Shown in pieces: positions 43,511-52,629 of a stretch of 64,000 bases of DNA (its first letter is position 1; every line of letters begins with the position of its first letter). Source of the DNA: Tabrizicola_A aquatica. GTDB taxonomy: Bacteria > Pseudomonadota > Alphaproteobacteria > Rhodobacterales > Rhodobacteraceae. The translations under genes and the position numbers were made by a program. The notes under the pieces are model-generated. The model made no database searches, was not told the DNA's origin, and worked only from the letters and a program-made list of their open reading frames with translations. The DNA lies in NCBI GenBank assembly GCA_965194375.1, contig CBDAEL010000002.1. One strand, 5' to 3'.

Positions 43511-43652
43511 GTATCCTCCCCTGCGCCTGTTCCGGCGCTTTTTCCCTTATACTGACGCTAGCGAAACACCCGCGCTTTGCAAACAGCTTTGACAAGGGCG
43601 TCTGTGCCGCTGTCGTAACGTCACAAGGTGAGGGGATTTTGGAGGCCCTGCC

Positions 43653-45257
43653 CTACCAAGCCGTATCGCTCCAGACCTCGCGGCCCTTGAACAGGGTGCA
43701 AAGGACGCGGGTTTGCGAGATGTCTTGTGGCGGGATCGCAAAGATGTCGCGGTCAAGAACGATCAGGTCCGCCGAATAGCCCACCCGCAGCATACCGGTG
43801 AAATGGTCGCGCCAGCACGCGCGGGCGGCATTGACGGTATAGCCTTGAACGCATTCCTCAATGGTCAGCGCTTGATCGGCGAAGAACGGTTCCAGCGGAT
43901 CATTATCACGCCGCTTTTGCCGGGTGATCGCCGTCTCGATGATCTCAAACGGGTTGAGCGTCGACACCGACCAATCCGACGACAGGCACCAATCCGACCC
44001 GGCATCCAGCATCTTGCGGAAGGCATAGACATCGGCCCAGCGGTCGGGGCCGATCATCCCCAGCGAGGGATCGGAATAGGGCGGCTCCAGCCGCGCCCAG
44101 AGGGGTTGGATATTGGCGGTGGCAAGACCTTGCAGGCGGGCATAATCGGCCGGGTCCATCAGTTGCAGATGGGCCAGCTGGTGCTGCGCGGGCCAAAAGC
44201 CATTGGCGGCGCGGGCGGCCTCCAGCCCTTCGATGGCGCGGCGCACGGCGGCGTCGCCGATGACATGGACATGGATGGCAAAGCGCGCCGCATCCAGCGC
44301 GGTCATCATCGCGCGGGTCTGCTCGGCGCTGAACATGCAAGGCGCGTTGCCGCCGGGCGTATCGGCATAGGGGGCCAGATTGGCCGCCGTGCGGTTTTCA
44401 TAGACCCCGTCCATGAAGAACTTGGCGGAATGGATGTGGAAATCGGGGCCACAATGGGCTGCGCGCCAAGCCGACAGCCGCGCCACGGCGGTTTCAGGCG
44501 TGTCAGCTTCTGTCACAAGGGCGGTTCCGGCCACGCGCAGGGTCAAAAGGCCCTCGGCCTCCCCCCGGGCGTAGATGCGGCGTTCCTGTTCGGTGATGCG
44601 GGCGTCCAGAACACCAGTCAGCCCGTGACGATTGGCATGGGCCTGGCCTTCGCGCAGACCTTGCAGCCAGTCCGCCTCGGTCAGACCGGGAAGGCGGGCG
44701 GCGACCAGCGGGATCGCCTCTTCATGTAACATCCCGGTCACCCGGCCTTGGCCGTCGCGGACAATATGGCCATTCGGCGGATCGGGCATGTCTTGCACCC
44801 CCGCCATCTGCAGCGCGCGGCTGTTCAGGCAGGCATTGTGGAACGAGCTGTCGTAGACCAGCACGGGTCGGTCGCTGATCGCCCGGTCCAGCACCGCCGC
44901 CGTCAGATTGTGATCGCCAAAGACCCCCGCCTGCCAGCCCGAGCCCAGCACAATGGGCAGGCCGGGTTTGGCTGCTGCATGGGCGCGCAGGGTGGTGATC
45001 AGTTCGCTTTCACTTGCGGCTTCATAAAGCGATGCGGCGGTGGCCAGATCAACCCCACCGGACAGAAGGTGGATATGCGCATCCTGAAAGCCGGGCAGCA
45101 CCAGCCTGCCCCCCGCGTCGATCTGGTGCGGAGCGTCCGGCGCCGCACCCTGGCCCAGCGCGGCAATCCGGCCATCGCGGATCAACAGCCATTCGGCATA
45201 AGGCGCGGTGGGGTCCATCGTGCGGATGCGGGCGTTGTGCACAAGGGTTTCGGTCAT
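43653..45257 (-). CDS. Amidohydrolase (YtcJ-like, amidohydrolase_3 family)
   Basis: This 534-residue metal-dependent hydrolase has the N-terminal HxH metal motif (H61, H63 in DAHIHLLSGG), further metal-region histidines in IHVHVIGDAAVRR and HQLAHLQLMD, and SSDWSVSTLNPFEII with a likely metal Asp. The family acts on amides, N-acyl amino acids and formamides. It is last in the eight-gene Rieske-ABC unit, overlapping the small gene upstream by four bases, and is probably a hydrolytic step in that pathway. Confidence 0.88.
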   Translation of the reverse strand: MTETLVHNARIRTMDPTAPYAEWLLIRDGRIAALGQGAAPDAPHQIDAGGRLVLPGFQDAHIHLLSGGVDLATAASLYEAASESELITTLRAHAAAKPGLPIVLGSGWQAGVFGDHNLTAAVLDRAISDRPVLVYDSSFHNACLNSRALQMAGVQDMPDPPNGHIVRDGQGRVTGMLHEEAIPLVAARLPGLTEADWLQGLREGQAHANRHGLTGVLDARITEQERRIYARGEAEGLLTLRVAGTALVTEADTPETAVARLSAWRAAHCGPDFHIHSAKFFMDGVYENRTAANLAPYADTPGGNAPCMFSAEQTRAMMTALDAARFAIHVHVIGDAAVRRAIEGLEAARAANGFWPAQHQLAHLQLMDPADYARLQGLATANIQPLWARLEPPYSDPSLGMIGPDRWADVYAFRKMLDAGSDWCLSSDWSVSTLNPFEIIETAITRQKRRDNDPLEPFFADQALTIEECVQGYTVNAARACWRDHFTGMLRVGYSADLIVLDRDIFAIPPQDISQTRVLCTLFKGREVWSDTAW

Positions 45258-45502
45258 GGTTTATCCTGTTCAGGCGCGGCCAAAGGCTGCGGGATGGCGC
45301 TGAATTTCGGCACAGGCAGCCCCATCTCGCGCAGCATCACGGCCGGGTCCCGCCCATCATGGGCCGAGGCGATGCGGTAAACCTCAAGCACCTCGGCGCT
45401 AATCTGACCTTGGGCATAGAGTTCCATCGCCGCGCCATAGCGCACCCGGCCCGATCCGGGCTGGCCCAAAGGGGCATCGAGAAAGCGCACCGGATCAGTC
45501 AT
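45254..45502 (-). CDS. Small conserved protein in the Rieske-ABC operon
   Basis: This 82-residue soluble protein (MTDPVRFLDAPLGQPGSGRVRYGAAMELYAQGQI...) has no signal peptide. It overlaps both neighbours (the permease gene by eight bases and the amidohydrolase gene by four), so it is embedded in the operon by translational coupling. I do not recognise a family; it could be a small subunit or accessory factor of one of the enzymes. Confidence 0.72.
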   Translation of the reverse strand: MTDPVRFLDAPLGQPGSGRVRYGAAMELYAQGQISAEVLEVYRIASAHDGRDPAVMLREMGLPVPKFSAIPQPLAAPEQDKP

Positions 45503-46334
45503 TGCGTTGAAACGCCAGCCTTTCCTCGGCCTGCCGACGCTTTTCGGCGCGGTTCATGATGATCCCGGCGACGACAACCCCAAGGCCCACCGTCACCACC
45601 ATAAGCGTGGCCAAGGCGTTGATGTCAGGTGTCACCCCCAGCTTGACCTTGGACCAGATGAGCAAGGGCAGCGTGGTGGAGCCAGGCCCGGTGGTGAAGG
45701 CGGTGATCACCACATCGTCAAGGCTGATCGTAAAGGCCAAAAGCCAGCCCGACAGGATGGCGGGCGAGATCACCGGCAGGGTGATGTCAAACATCACCTG
45801 CCAAGGCCGCGAGCCGAGATCCATTGCCGCCTCTTCAATCGCGCGGTCGGCCTGCAGCATCCGGGCATGGACGATGGTGGTCACAAAGACCGCCGAAAAG
45901 GTGATGTGCGCCAGGGTGATGGTGGTGAACCCGCGCGAGGCGGGCCAGCCGATCCAGTCGCCCAGAAGAATGAAGAAGATCAACAGCGAGATGCCGGTGA
46001 TCACCTCGGGCATGATGAGCGGGGCTGTGACAAGACCCGAAAACAGCGTGCGGCCCCGGAACTTGGTGTAACGCGCCAGCACAATGCCGCTCATGGTGCC
46101 AAGGATCGTGGCGATCGTGGCCGAGACCAGCGCGATTTTCAGCGACAGGATCAGCGCATCAATGACCTTGTCGTTTGTAAAGAGCGCCACATACCACTTG
46201 GTCGAAAACCCGCCCCAGACCGTCGCCAGCCGCGAGGCGTTGAAGCTGTAGACGATCATCGACAGGATCGGGATGTAGAAAAAGGCAAAACCAAAGATCA
46301 TGACAGAGATCAGGAAGGTCGGTCGGCGCTTCAT
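45495..46334 (-). CDS. ABC transporter permease, PotC/PotI-like
   Basis: This 279-residue inner membrane permease has six helices and the EAA loop EEAAMDLGSRPWQVMFDITLP for ATPase contact. It belongs to the spermidine/putrescine (PotC/PotI) type. It overlaps the PotH-like gene by four bases and completes a four-component importer with the PotF-, PotG- and PotH-like proteins. Confidence 0.9.
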   Translation of the reverse strand: MKRRPTFLISVMIFGFAFFYIPILSMIVYSFNASRLATVWGGFSTKWYVALFTNDKVIDALILSLKIALVSATIATILGTMSGIVLARYTKFRGRTLFSGLVTAPLIMPEVITGISLLIFFILLGDWIGWPASRGFTTITLAHITFSAVFVTTIVHARMLQADRAIEEAAMDLGSRPWQVMFDITLPVISPAILSGWLLAFTISLDDVVITAFTTGPGSTTLPLLIWSKVKLGVTPDINALATLMVVTVGLGVVVAGIIMNRAEKRRQAEERLAFQRND

Positions 46335-47245
46335 GTGCTGCCCTCCGCCTTGGCCTGATAGCGGCTGTAGATCATCGTCGGCACCACCATAAGCACCAAG
46401 AGCGCAACCGCGATGGCCGCCGCCATGGGCCAGTCTCTTGCCTGGCTGAACTCATCCGAGATCAGCCGCCCGATCATGGGCGATCCGGCGTCGCCCACCA
46501 GCGTGGGGATCACCAGTTCTCCGGCGGCGGGGATGAACACCAGCATGCCACCTGCGATGATGCCGGGAATGGATTGGGGCAGTGTGACATCCAAAAACAC
46601 CCGGGCTGGACGGCTGCCCAGATCCATTGCCGCCTCGTCCAGCGTTGGATCCAGCCGTTCAAGGCTGGCGTAAAGCGGCAAGATCATGAAGGGCAGGTAA
46701 GTGTAGACCATCACCAAAATGACAGCGAAATTGGAATGCATCATCGGGATGGATCTGACGGCCCAATCGATCGGCACCAGAAAATTCCATGCATCCGTCA
46801 GCATGACGTTGAACCAAGAGCTTTTGCCCATCAGCCCCATCCATGCATAGACCCGCAGCAGGAACGAGGTCCAGAACGGCAAGATCACCAGCATCAACAA
46901 GATGTTGCGCCACGAGTGCGAGACGCGCGTCAGCCCGAGCGCCATGGGATAGCCAATCAGCAGGCAGAAGAAGGTCGCGATTGCGGCATTGACCAGCGAG
47001 GTCAGAAAGGCGCGCAGGTAAAGCCCATCGGTCAGGATGCGGGCGTAGGTGTCCAGACTGATCCAAGGATGCTCGCCACCCAGCGAAAAGGGCGGCGCGG
47101 TCGGGGTCTTGGTGGCCACACTCATCACGACCACGACGAGGAATGGCAACAGGAAGAAGACGATGAGCCACAGGTAAGGCAGCCCGATCAGAAGGGCGGG
47201 CCAGCCCTTGTCATCGAACCAGCGCTGAAGGGTGGCCCGTGTCAT
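46331..47245 (-). CDS. ABC transporter permease, PotB/PotH-like
   Basis: This 304-residue permease has six helices and the EAA loop DEAAMDLGSRPARVFLDVTLPQS, of the PotB/PotH type. ATG 47245 is used here; a GTG at 47251 overlapping the ATPase stop is an alternative. It pairs with the PotC/PotI-like permease that follows. Confidence 0.88.
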   Translation of the reverse strand: MTRATLQRWFDDKGWPALLIGLPYLWLIVFFLLPFLVVVVMSVATKTPTAPPFSLGGEHPWISLDTYARILTDGLYLRAFLTSLVNAAIATFFCLLIGYPMALGLTRVSHSWRNILLMLVILPFWTSFLLRVYAWMGLMGKSSWFNVMLTDAWNFLVPIDWAVRSIPMMHSNFAVILVMVYTYLPFMILPLYASLERLDPTLDEAAMDLGSRPARVFLDVTLPQSIPGIIAGGMLVFIPAAGELVIPTLVGDAGSPMIGRLISDEFSQARDWPMAAAIAVALLVLMVVPTMIYSRYQAKAEGST

Positions 47246-47247
47246 CC

Positions 47248-48360
47248 TCACGCCACCAGCACAAGCGCCGCGGCGGGATCAAACCCGACAAAGACCGCAT
47301 CATCCCAGTCCGCCACGCGCGCACCTTCATCGCCACGCCGGGCATTGACCGCATGGGCCTGCACCATGCCGCCCCCGGCAAGGTCGATCCGGTAGAGGCT
47401 GTCTTTGCCGAAATAGGCCAGATCGCGCACGGTTCCGGCCAGCGCATTGGCCCCTTCGGGCCGCTCACGCGAGATACGCAACTTTTCGGGACGGATGGCC
47501 AGCGTCACCGCCTGCCCGACGGCGACCGCCGCCACATCGCGGGCCAGAACCTCGGCGCCAAGTGCGGGCACCGACAGGCGCAGATACGGGCTTTCGCGGG
47601 CGATCACGGTCGCCTCGAAGGTGTTGATCGAGCCGATAAAGCCCGCCACAAACCGGCTGTTGGGAAATTCATAAACCTCGGTCGGGCTGCCCACTTGCCG
47701 CACTTCTCCCTTGTCCATCACCGCGATGCGGTCGGACAGGGTCATCGCCTCTTCCTGATCATGGGTCACGACGATGAAGGTCACCCCAGTGCGGGCCTGA
47801 ATGGACATCAGCTCGAACTGGGTATGTTCACGCAGCTTTTTGTCCAGCGCGGCCAAGGGTTCATCCAAGAGCAAAAGCTTCGGCTGGCGGGCCAAGGCGC
47901 GGGCGAGCGCCACACGCTGGCGCTGGCCACCCGAAATCTGATGCGGTTTGCGCTTGGCAAAGGGCGTCAGTTGCACCAGCTCCAGCATTTCGGCCACCCG
48001 GTTGGCCCGGTGGGCCTTGGACAGGCCCTTGTCATGCTTCAGCCCGTAGCCGACATTTTCTTCGACCGTCATATGGGGGAAGATGGCATAGGATTGGAAC
48101 ATCATGTGGACGGGCCGCTCCCAAGGCGGCACGCCCGCCATGTCGCGCCCGTCCAGAAAGATGCGCCCGGCGCTGGGTTCCTCAAATCCTGCCAGCATCC
48201 GCAAGAGCGTGGTCTTGCCGCAGCCAGACCCGCCCAAGAGCGAGAAGATCTCGCCCTTGCCGACGGTCAAGCTGACATCGCGGACGGCCTGAAAGCTGCC
48301 AAAGCTCTTCGAAACCCCCTCGATACGCAGAAACGCGTCCTGCGCCGCGCCCTCGGCCAT
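47248..48360 (-). CDS. ABC transporter ATP-binding protein, PotA/PotG-like
   Basis: This 370-residue ATPase has Walker A GGSGCGKT (43-50), the signature ISGGQRQRVALARAL, Walker B LLLLDEPLAALD, a switch His in VTHDQEEAMTL and a C-terminal TOBE domain (about 290-365). The long C-terminus and sequence match the polyamine-type ATPases. It starts three bases after the PotF-like gene. Confidence 0.92.
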   Translation of the reverse strand: MAEGAAQDAFLRIEGVSKSFGSFQAVRDVSLTVGKGEIFSLLGGSGCGKTTLLRMLAGFEEPSAGRIFLDGRDMAGVPPWERPVHMMFQSYAIFPHMTVEENVGYGLKHDKGLSKAHRANRVAEMLELVQLTPFAKRKPHQISGGQRQRVALARALARQPKLLLLDEPLAALDKKLREHTQFELMSIQARTGVTFIVVTHDQEEAMTLSDRIAVMDKGEVRQVGSPTEVYEFPNSRFVAGFIGSINTFEATVIARESPYLRLSVPALGAEVLARDVAAVAVGQAVTLAIRPEKLRISRERPEGANALAGTVRDLAYFGKDSLYRIDLAGGGMVQAHAVNARRGDEGARVADWDDAVFVGFDPAAALVLVA

Positions 48361-48363
48361 GGG

Positions 48364-49467
48364 TCAGCCGCCTGCCTTGATATCCGTCCAGATCCGCGTG
48401 ATGGCGGCGTCCTGTTCGGCCGTTTGCGGTTTGGGCGTGTAAAGCCGGGACAGGGTTTCGGCATCAGGATAGATTGCCGGATCGCTGGCAATTGTGGGAT
48501 CCACCAGCGCGCTCGCGGCGGTGCTGGAGTTGGCATAGCCTGTGTAATTGGTGCAGGCGGCCAGAACCTCTGGGCGAAGCATATAGTTGAGGAAGGTGTA
48601 GGCGTTATCGACATTCGCCGCATCGGCCGGAATGGCCCAAAGATCGAACCAAGCCGGAGCGCCGGTCTTAGGCACGTGGTAGACCAGATCCACCTCAATC
48701 CCCGCTTCGGCCGCCCGGGCTTTTGCCACAGCGTAATCACCCGACCATGTGTTGGCGACACAGATTTCCTGATTGGGCAGGCTGGTCAGGAAATTGGTGT
48801 TGTCAAAGGTTGTGACATGCTCGCGGATCCGGGCGAAAGCCTCGGCCATTTGGGCGTAGGTTTCGGGCGTCCCCGCGTCGGCGTCGAGGCCCAACCAGCG
48901 CATGACCATAAAGCCAATGTCCGTCGGACTGTCCAAGAGCGAGATGCCACAGTCGGCCAGCTTGGCGGCATTCTCGGGCAGGAAGACCGCATCCAACGTG
49001 GTAAGATCAACGTCAGGCAGCCGTTCGCGCACCAGTGGCACGTTAAAGGTAAAGCCAACTGTGCCCCAGGTGTAGGGCACCCCATGGGAGTTTTCCGGGT
49101 CAAACCCTTGCAGAATTTTCAAGATTTCGGGGTTCAAGGTGTCCCAACCCTGCAGGCGCGCCCGGTCGATCTTTTGATAGAGATTGGCCGCCACCAGACG
49201 GTGCAGGCCAAGGCCCGATTGCAAGACGACATCATAGCCCGAGGACCCGGCCAACACCTTGGCCTCCATTTCCTCGGCACTGGCGTACAGGTCATAGACG
49301 ATGTCGATCCCGGTCTCACTGGCGAAATCTTCAATCGTGGTCTCGCCGATATAGTCAGCCCAGTTGTAGACATTGACGCTGCCCGGCGAGGCATAGGACG
49401 GGCGCGCCCAAGGCAACGCCAAACTTGCAGATGCACCGATCAGCGCCTGACGGCGGTTCAATCTCAT
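48364..49467 (-). CDS. Periplasmic substrate-binding protein, PotD/PotF-like
   Basis: This 367-residue protein has an N-terminal twin-arginine-like RLNRRQALIGASASLALPWARPSYAS signal. The mature part begins with VNVYNWADYIGETTIEDF, the hallmark of PotD/PotF polyamine-binding proteins. The polyamine site residues are only partly recognisable, so the ligand may be another cationic or N-methylated amine. ATG 49467 follows GGGAGACTGCC. Confidence 0.88.
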   Translation of the reverse strand: MRLNRRQALIGASASLALPWARPSYASPGSVNVYNWADYIGETTIEDFASETGIDIVYDLYASAEEMEAKVLAGSSGYDVVLQSGLGLHRLVAANLYQKIDRARLQGWDTLNPEILKILQGFDPENSHGVPYTWGTVGFTFNVPLVRERLPDVDLTTLDAVFLPENAAKLADCGISLLDSPTDIGFMVMRWLGLDADAGTPETYAQMAEAFARIREHVTTFDNTNFLTSLPNQEICVANTWSGDYAVAKARAAEAGIEVDLVYHVPKTGAPAWFDLWAIPADAANVDNAYTFLNYMLRPEVLAACTNYTGYANSSTAASALVDPTIASDPAIYPDAETLSRLYTPKPQTAEQDAAITRIWTDIKAGG

Positions 49468-49510
49468 GGCAGTCTCCCCGAACAATTTGTTGGTTGTTTT
49501 GTCAGTCAGC

Positions 49511-50728
49511 TTATTCCTGCCCCAAGGTCTGGCAAGACATTTCCGTGTTGAGCGTCGCGATTTGATCTTCGGCCGGGGCGGTCTGCAGCCGCATCACCGG
49601 CATTAGCTGACGCAGCCCGTCATGGTGGCGGCGCAGCCCGTATTCCAGATCAGACAAATGAAACCCCTCAAAGGCCGTTGAGCGCATCGACTCGTTCGAC
49701 CAGATCGAAAGCTGCTGATCCTCGGTCGAGGTGTCGCGGTCAATCCGCATAGCCAGATAGCGCGCCAAGCGGCGTTCGCGGGTTTCATTCGGCCAGCGAT
49801 AAAGCCGCCCGGTCAGGCGCGTCTGGCCTTCGTTGAGCGGCAGTTCGTGGTAGAACTGCAGACCATCTGGCGTCATGGCAATGACCTGATTGGGAAACAG
49901 CCCATAGTAGGTCCATGCCCCTTGCAGGTGCTGCGGCAATTCCGGGCGCGGTGGCGAGATGCGGGCGTAATGGCGCACCGACCACAGCTTGCCCGGCACA
50001 TCGCCGAACCAGCCGATCGACATCGACAAGCCGTTGTCCAGATGCATGTCGCGGTAGGTTCTGCCGTACAGATCTTGCAGACCGGGATGGGCCAAGGGGA
50101 CGTGATAGCCCTCATTGTCGACATCTCGGACCGATTTCCAGTTCACCGGCAGATCCATGCTCCAATCTGGCACGGTCACGGGCAAGATATCGCGCGTACC
50201 GTAGGCGGCAAAATCGGCTTCAAACGGTTGAAGCAACTGCGCCACCGACGCCTGCGGACCCGGCGCAAAGCGCAGGAAGATGAAGCCGTGGAAGATTTCC
50301 ATCTCGATCGGCTTCAGCCCGAAGTCTTCGCGCGCAAGGGTGCCAAAGCTGGTTGGCTGCGCCGCCCCGCGCAGGCTGCCGTCCAGATTGTAGACCCAGC
50401 CGTGGAACGGGCAGACGATGGACCCTTTGCAATGGCCCGTCGCCCCATCCACCACCCGCGCGCCGCGATGGCGGCACAGATTGTGAAAGGCCCGCACAAC
50501 CCCGTCTTGACCGCGCATGACCACAGCGCGTTCGCCCAAAAGGTCAAAGGCCAGCCAATCACCCGGCGCGGGCAGGTCACATTCATGCCCCACCACCTGC
50601 CAATGGGTCAGAAAGACCTTTTCACGCTCTAGCGCAAAGAGGGCTGGAGAATGATAGGTCCAAGCCGGCAAACCTTTCCGGTCCCAATCGTTTGGAATGG
50701 GCAGGGCAGGATAGGGAAGTTTGGTCAT
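49511..50728 (-). CDS. Rieske non-heme iron oxygenase, alpha-type subunit (first)
   Basis: This 405-residue oxygenase has the Rieske [2Fe-2S] ligands C85-x-H87 and C106-x2-H109 (CRHRG...CPFHGW). Its mononuclear iron site has H209 and H214 in NEGYHVPLAHP, with D203 in the bridging region, and a C-terminal acid would be the third ligand. It resembles ring-hydroxylating and N-demethylating Rieske enzymes. ATG 50728 overlaps the second Rieske gene. No reductase or ferredoxin gene is in this operon. The substrate is unknown. Confidence 0.87.
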   Translation of the reverse strand: MTKLPYPALPIPNDWDRKGLPAWTYHSPALFALEREKVFLTHWQVVGHECDLPAPGDWLAFDLLGERAVVMRGQDGVVRAFHNLCRHRGARVVDGATGHCKGSIVCPFHGWVYNLDGSLRGAAQPTSFGTLAREDFGLKPIEMEIFHGFIFLRFAPGPQASVAQLLQPFEADFAAYGTRDILPVTVPDWSMDLPVNWKSVRDVDNEGYHVPLAHPGLQDLYGRTYRDMHLDNGLSMSIGWFGDVPGKLWSVRHYARISPPRPELPQHLQGAWTYYGLFPNQVIAMTPDGLQFYHELPLNEGQTRLTGRLYRWPNETRERRLARYLAMRIDRDTSTEDQQLSIWSNESMRSTAFEGFHLSDLEYGLRRHHDGLRQLMPVMRLQTAPAEDQIATLNTEMSCQTLGQE

Positions 50729-51882
50729 CGGGCAGGCTCCATTTCGGACAAGACCCATTGGTGAAGGCGGTGGATCTCATATTCCTCGGGCATCAAGCGC
50801 GCCGTGGTGAAGGAGGGCGACGCCATGCCGCGATGGTTCATCTCGGACGCAGCGCCATCTTGTTGCATGACGATTTTGGCAAAATCCGCGACCTTGGCCG
50901 CGTCAAACCCGGGCTGGGCAAGGGTTTCCGGGGCAAAGTGCCATTCGGCCACCAGACGCGTGCGTTCAGGCCCCAGCGGCACGATCCGCACCGAACGGAC
51001 ATAATCGACATGCGCCACGACATAGGCTGAGGGCCAGAGGGTGACAAAGCTATAGCCTGCCGCCCTTTCGGCGGGCGTCAGGCCGGGGAATACAGGCCCG
51101 CAGGGCGCACCATCCAGCGTCCAGCTTTCAGCGCCGGGTCGCAAATTGGGGCGCACCGGGTCATCGGGCCTCCAGCCCAAGGCCTCGGAGGCGCCCATCA
51201 CCCCTTTGCTGTAGATCGGAACCATGTCGCACAGTTCAGGGTGAATGCCCGGGCAATGCAGACATTCCGAGTAATTCTCCCAAAACGCTTTCCAATTGCA
51301 GGCGATCTCGCTTTCCCAGTGATGGGCGGTCACAAGACCGTCCATCGGCCAGTTGTCCAAGGTGACAAGACCGACATCGGCCCAAATGTCACGGTGCTCT
51401 GCCGAAAGGCTCAAGAACAAAAAGCCATTCCAGACCCGCAGCGAGACCGGCCGCAGCCCATGGGCGGCAGGGTCGAAATCCGGGGTGGGCACGGCATGGG
51501 CGGTGGACACAAGCCGCCCGTCGCGCGCCGCATAGGCAAAGGCATGATAGGGGCAGCGGATCAGCTTGCCGACCTCTTCCTCGTCGGCCACGCAAAGCTC
51601 AGACCCCCGATGCGGGCAAGAGTTGTGATAGGCGGCCAACGCGCCCTCCGCATCGCGCACCACGATGAGCGAGGCTGACCCGACGCTGACACGCCGCATC
51701 CGGCCCGCAGAAAAGTCAGCCGCCCGGCCCACCATCACCCATTGGCGGGCGAAGATCGTCGCCATCTCGCGCCCGTACCAGCCTGCTTCGAAGTAAGCGG
51801 CCTTGGGCAGCCCCTCGGGACACTGGCTCAGCCGCGGCGAGGCGGGGTGACGATCAGCATGCGACATCAGACACTCGGTCAT
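50725..51882 (-). CDS. Rieske non-heme iron oxygenase, GbcA/CntA-like (second)
   Basis: This 385-residue oxygenase has Rieske ligands C89-x-H91 and C110-x2-H113 (CPHRG...CPYHAF) and a mononuclear site with H209 and H214 in ENYSECLHCPGIHPEL. The ENYxECLHCxxxHPEL pattern resembles glycine-betaine, carnitine and choline-type Rieske monooxygenases that attack quaternary amines, and this is the best hint to the substrate class of the locus. ATG 51882 is used; an in-frame ATG at 51867 is possible. First gene of the eight-gene unit, divergent from a BetI-like regulator. Confidence 0.86.
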   Translation of the reverse strand: MTECLMSHADRHPASPRLSQCPEGLPKAAYFEAGWYGREMATIFARQWVMVGRAADFSAGRMRRVSVGSASLIVVRDAEGALAAYHNSCPHRGSELCVADEEEVGKLIRCPYHAFAYAARDGRLVSTAHAVPTPDFDPAAHGLRPVSLRVWNGFLFLSLSAEHRDIWADVGLVTLDNWPMDGLVTAHHWESEIACNWKAFWENYSECLHCPGIHPELCDMVPIYSKGVMGASEALGWRPDDPVRPNLRPGAESWTLDGAPCGPVFPGLTPAERAAGYSFVTLWPSAYVVAHVDYVRSVRIVPLGPERTRLVAEWHFAPETLAQPGFDAAKVADFAKIVMQQDGAASEMNHRGMASPSFTTARLMPEEYEIHRLHQWVLSEMEPAR

Positions 51883-51910
51883 GGTTGCGGTTTCGCGTCA
51901 CGCTGTCACG

Positions 51911-51946
51911 CCACTGACTGGACTGTCAATCAGATCTTGCCAGTGG
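51911..51946. promoter_or_regulatory. Candidate BetI-type operator in the divergent promoter region
   Basis: TGACTGGACTGTCAATCA (51915-51932) is close to the BetI operator form TTGATTGGACGTTCAAT, with 13 of 17 positions matching by eye. It is flanked by the inverted pair CCACTG (51911-51916) and CAGTGG (51941-51946). It lies between the second Rieske gene and the TetR gene, where it could control both. Confidence 0.55.
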
Positions 51947-51990
51947 TTTTCACTTATGTGCAGCATTATATGGCTGATCATGAGGTGAAG

Positions 51991-52629
51991 ATGCCATTGT
52001 CAGTCAAAGATCCCGATACCGAACCGCTTGCGCCCCGCACGCTCGATCGCAGCACCCGGCGCAGTCAGGTGATCGAAGCGACAATCGAATGTCTGGCCGA
52101 ACGCGGGTTTTCCCGGACCACCGTCACCGACGTTGCCCGTCGTGCGGGCATCAGCCACGGGCTGGTGCTGTTTCATTTCCAGTCGAAGGACAACCTTCTG
52201 GCAGAGGTCCTTGATTTTCTGGCCGACGAGTATCAATCGAACTGGCAAGAGACCTTGGCGACCGCCAGTGATGCGCCCGAAGCGCAGATCATCGCCATGC
52301 TCAAGGCCGATTTCGCGCCCGCGATCTGCACCCCTGCCCGTCTTGCGGCTTGGTGCGCCTATTGGGGTGAAAGCCAAAGCCGCCCGCTTTACCAATCGCG
52401 CTGCGGGGCCAACGACGCGCTTCATGATGCGACTTTGGTTGGAATTTGCAGCCAGATGAACGCCTTATATGGGTATGACCATAACCCCGACCGTGCGGCT
52501 CGATTGCTGCGCATCATGACGGAAGGGGTCTGGCTGGACCTGATGTCGCTGGAGGGATCCTACTCCGTGGAAGAGGCCATTGAGACCGTTATGCTGGGCG
52601 CGCGCGCGCTGTATCCACGGCATATCTGA
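51991..52629 (+). CDS. TetR-family regulator, BetI-like
   Basis: This 212-residue repressor has an N-terminal helix-turn-helix (about 18-65; RRSQVIEATIECLAERGFSRTTVTDVARRAGISHGLVLFHFQSKDNLLAEVL) that closely follows BetI, and a C-terminal ligand domain with AWCAYWGESQSRPLYQ, also BetI-like. BetI itself senses choline. ATG 51991 follows GAGG; an in-frame ATG lies at 51970. It is divergent from the Rieske-ABC unit, its likely target. Confidence 0.86.
   Translation: MPLSVKDPDTEPLAPRTLDRSTRRSQVIEATIECLAERGFSRTTVTDVARRAGISHGLVLFHFQSKDNLLAEVLDFLADEYQSNWQETLATASDAPEAQIIAMLKADFAPAICTPARLAAWCAYWGESQSRPLYQSRCGANDALHDATLVGICSQMNALYGYDHNPDRAARLLRIMTEGVWLDLMSLEGSYSVEEAIETVMLGARALYPRHI

Noticed and set aside
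47239..49551. A 770-residue open frame on the + strand across the Pot-type ABC genes
   Set aside because: It is antisense to the ATPase and binding-protein genes, which have complete motifs and operon spacing.
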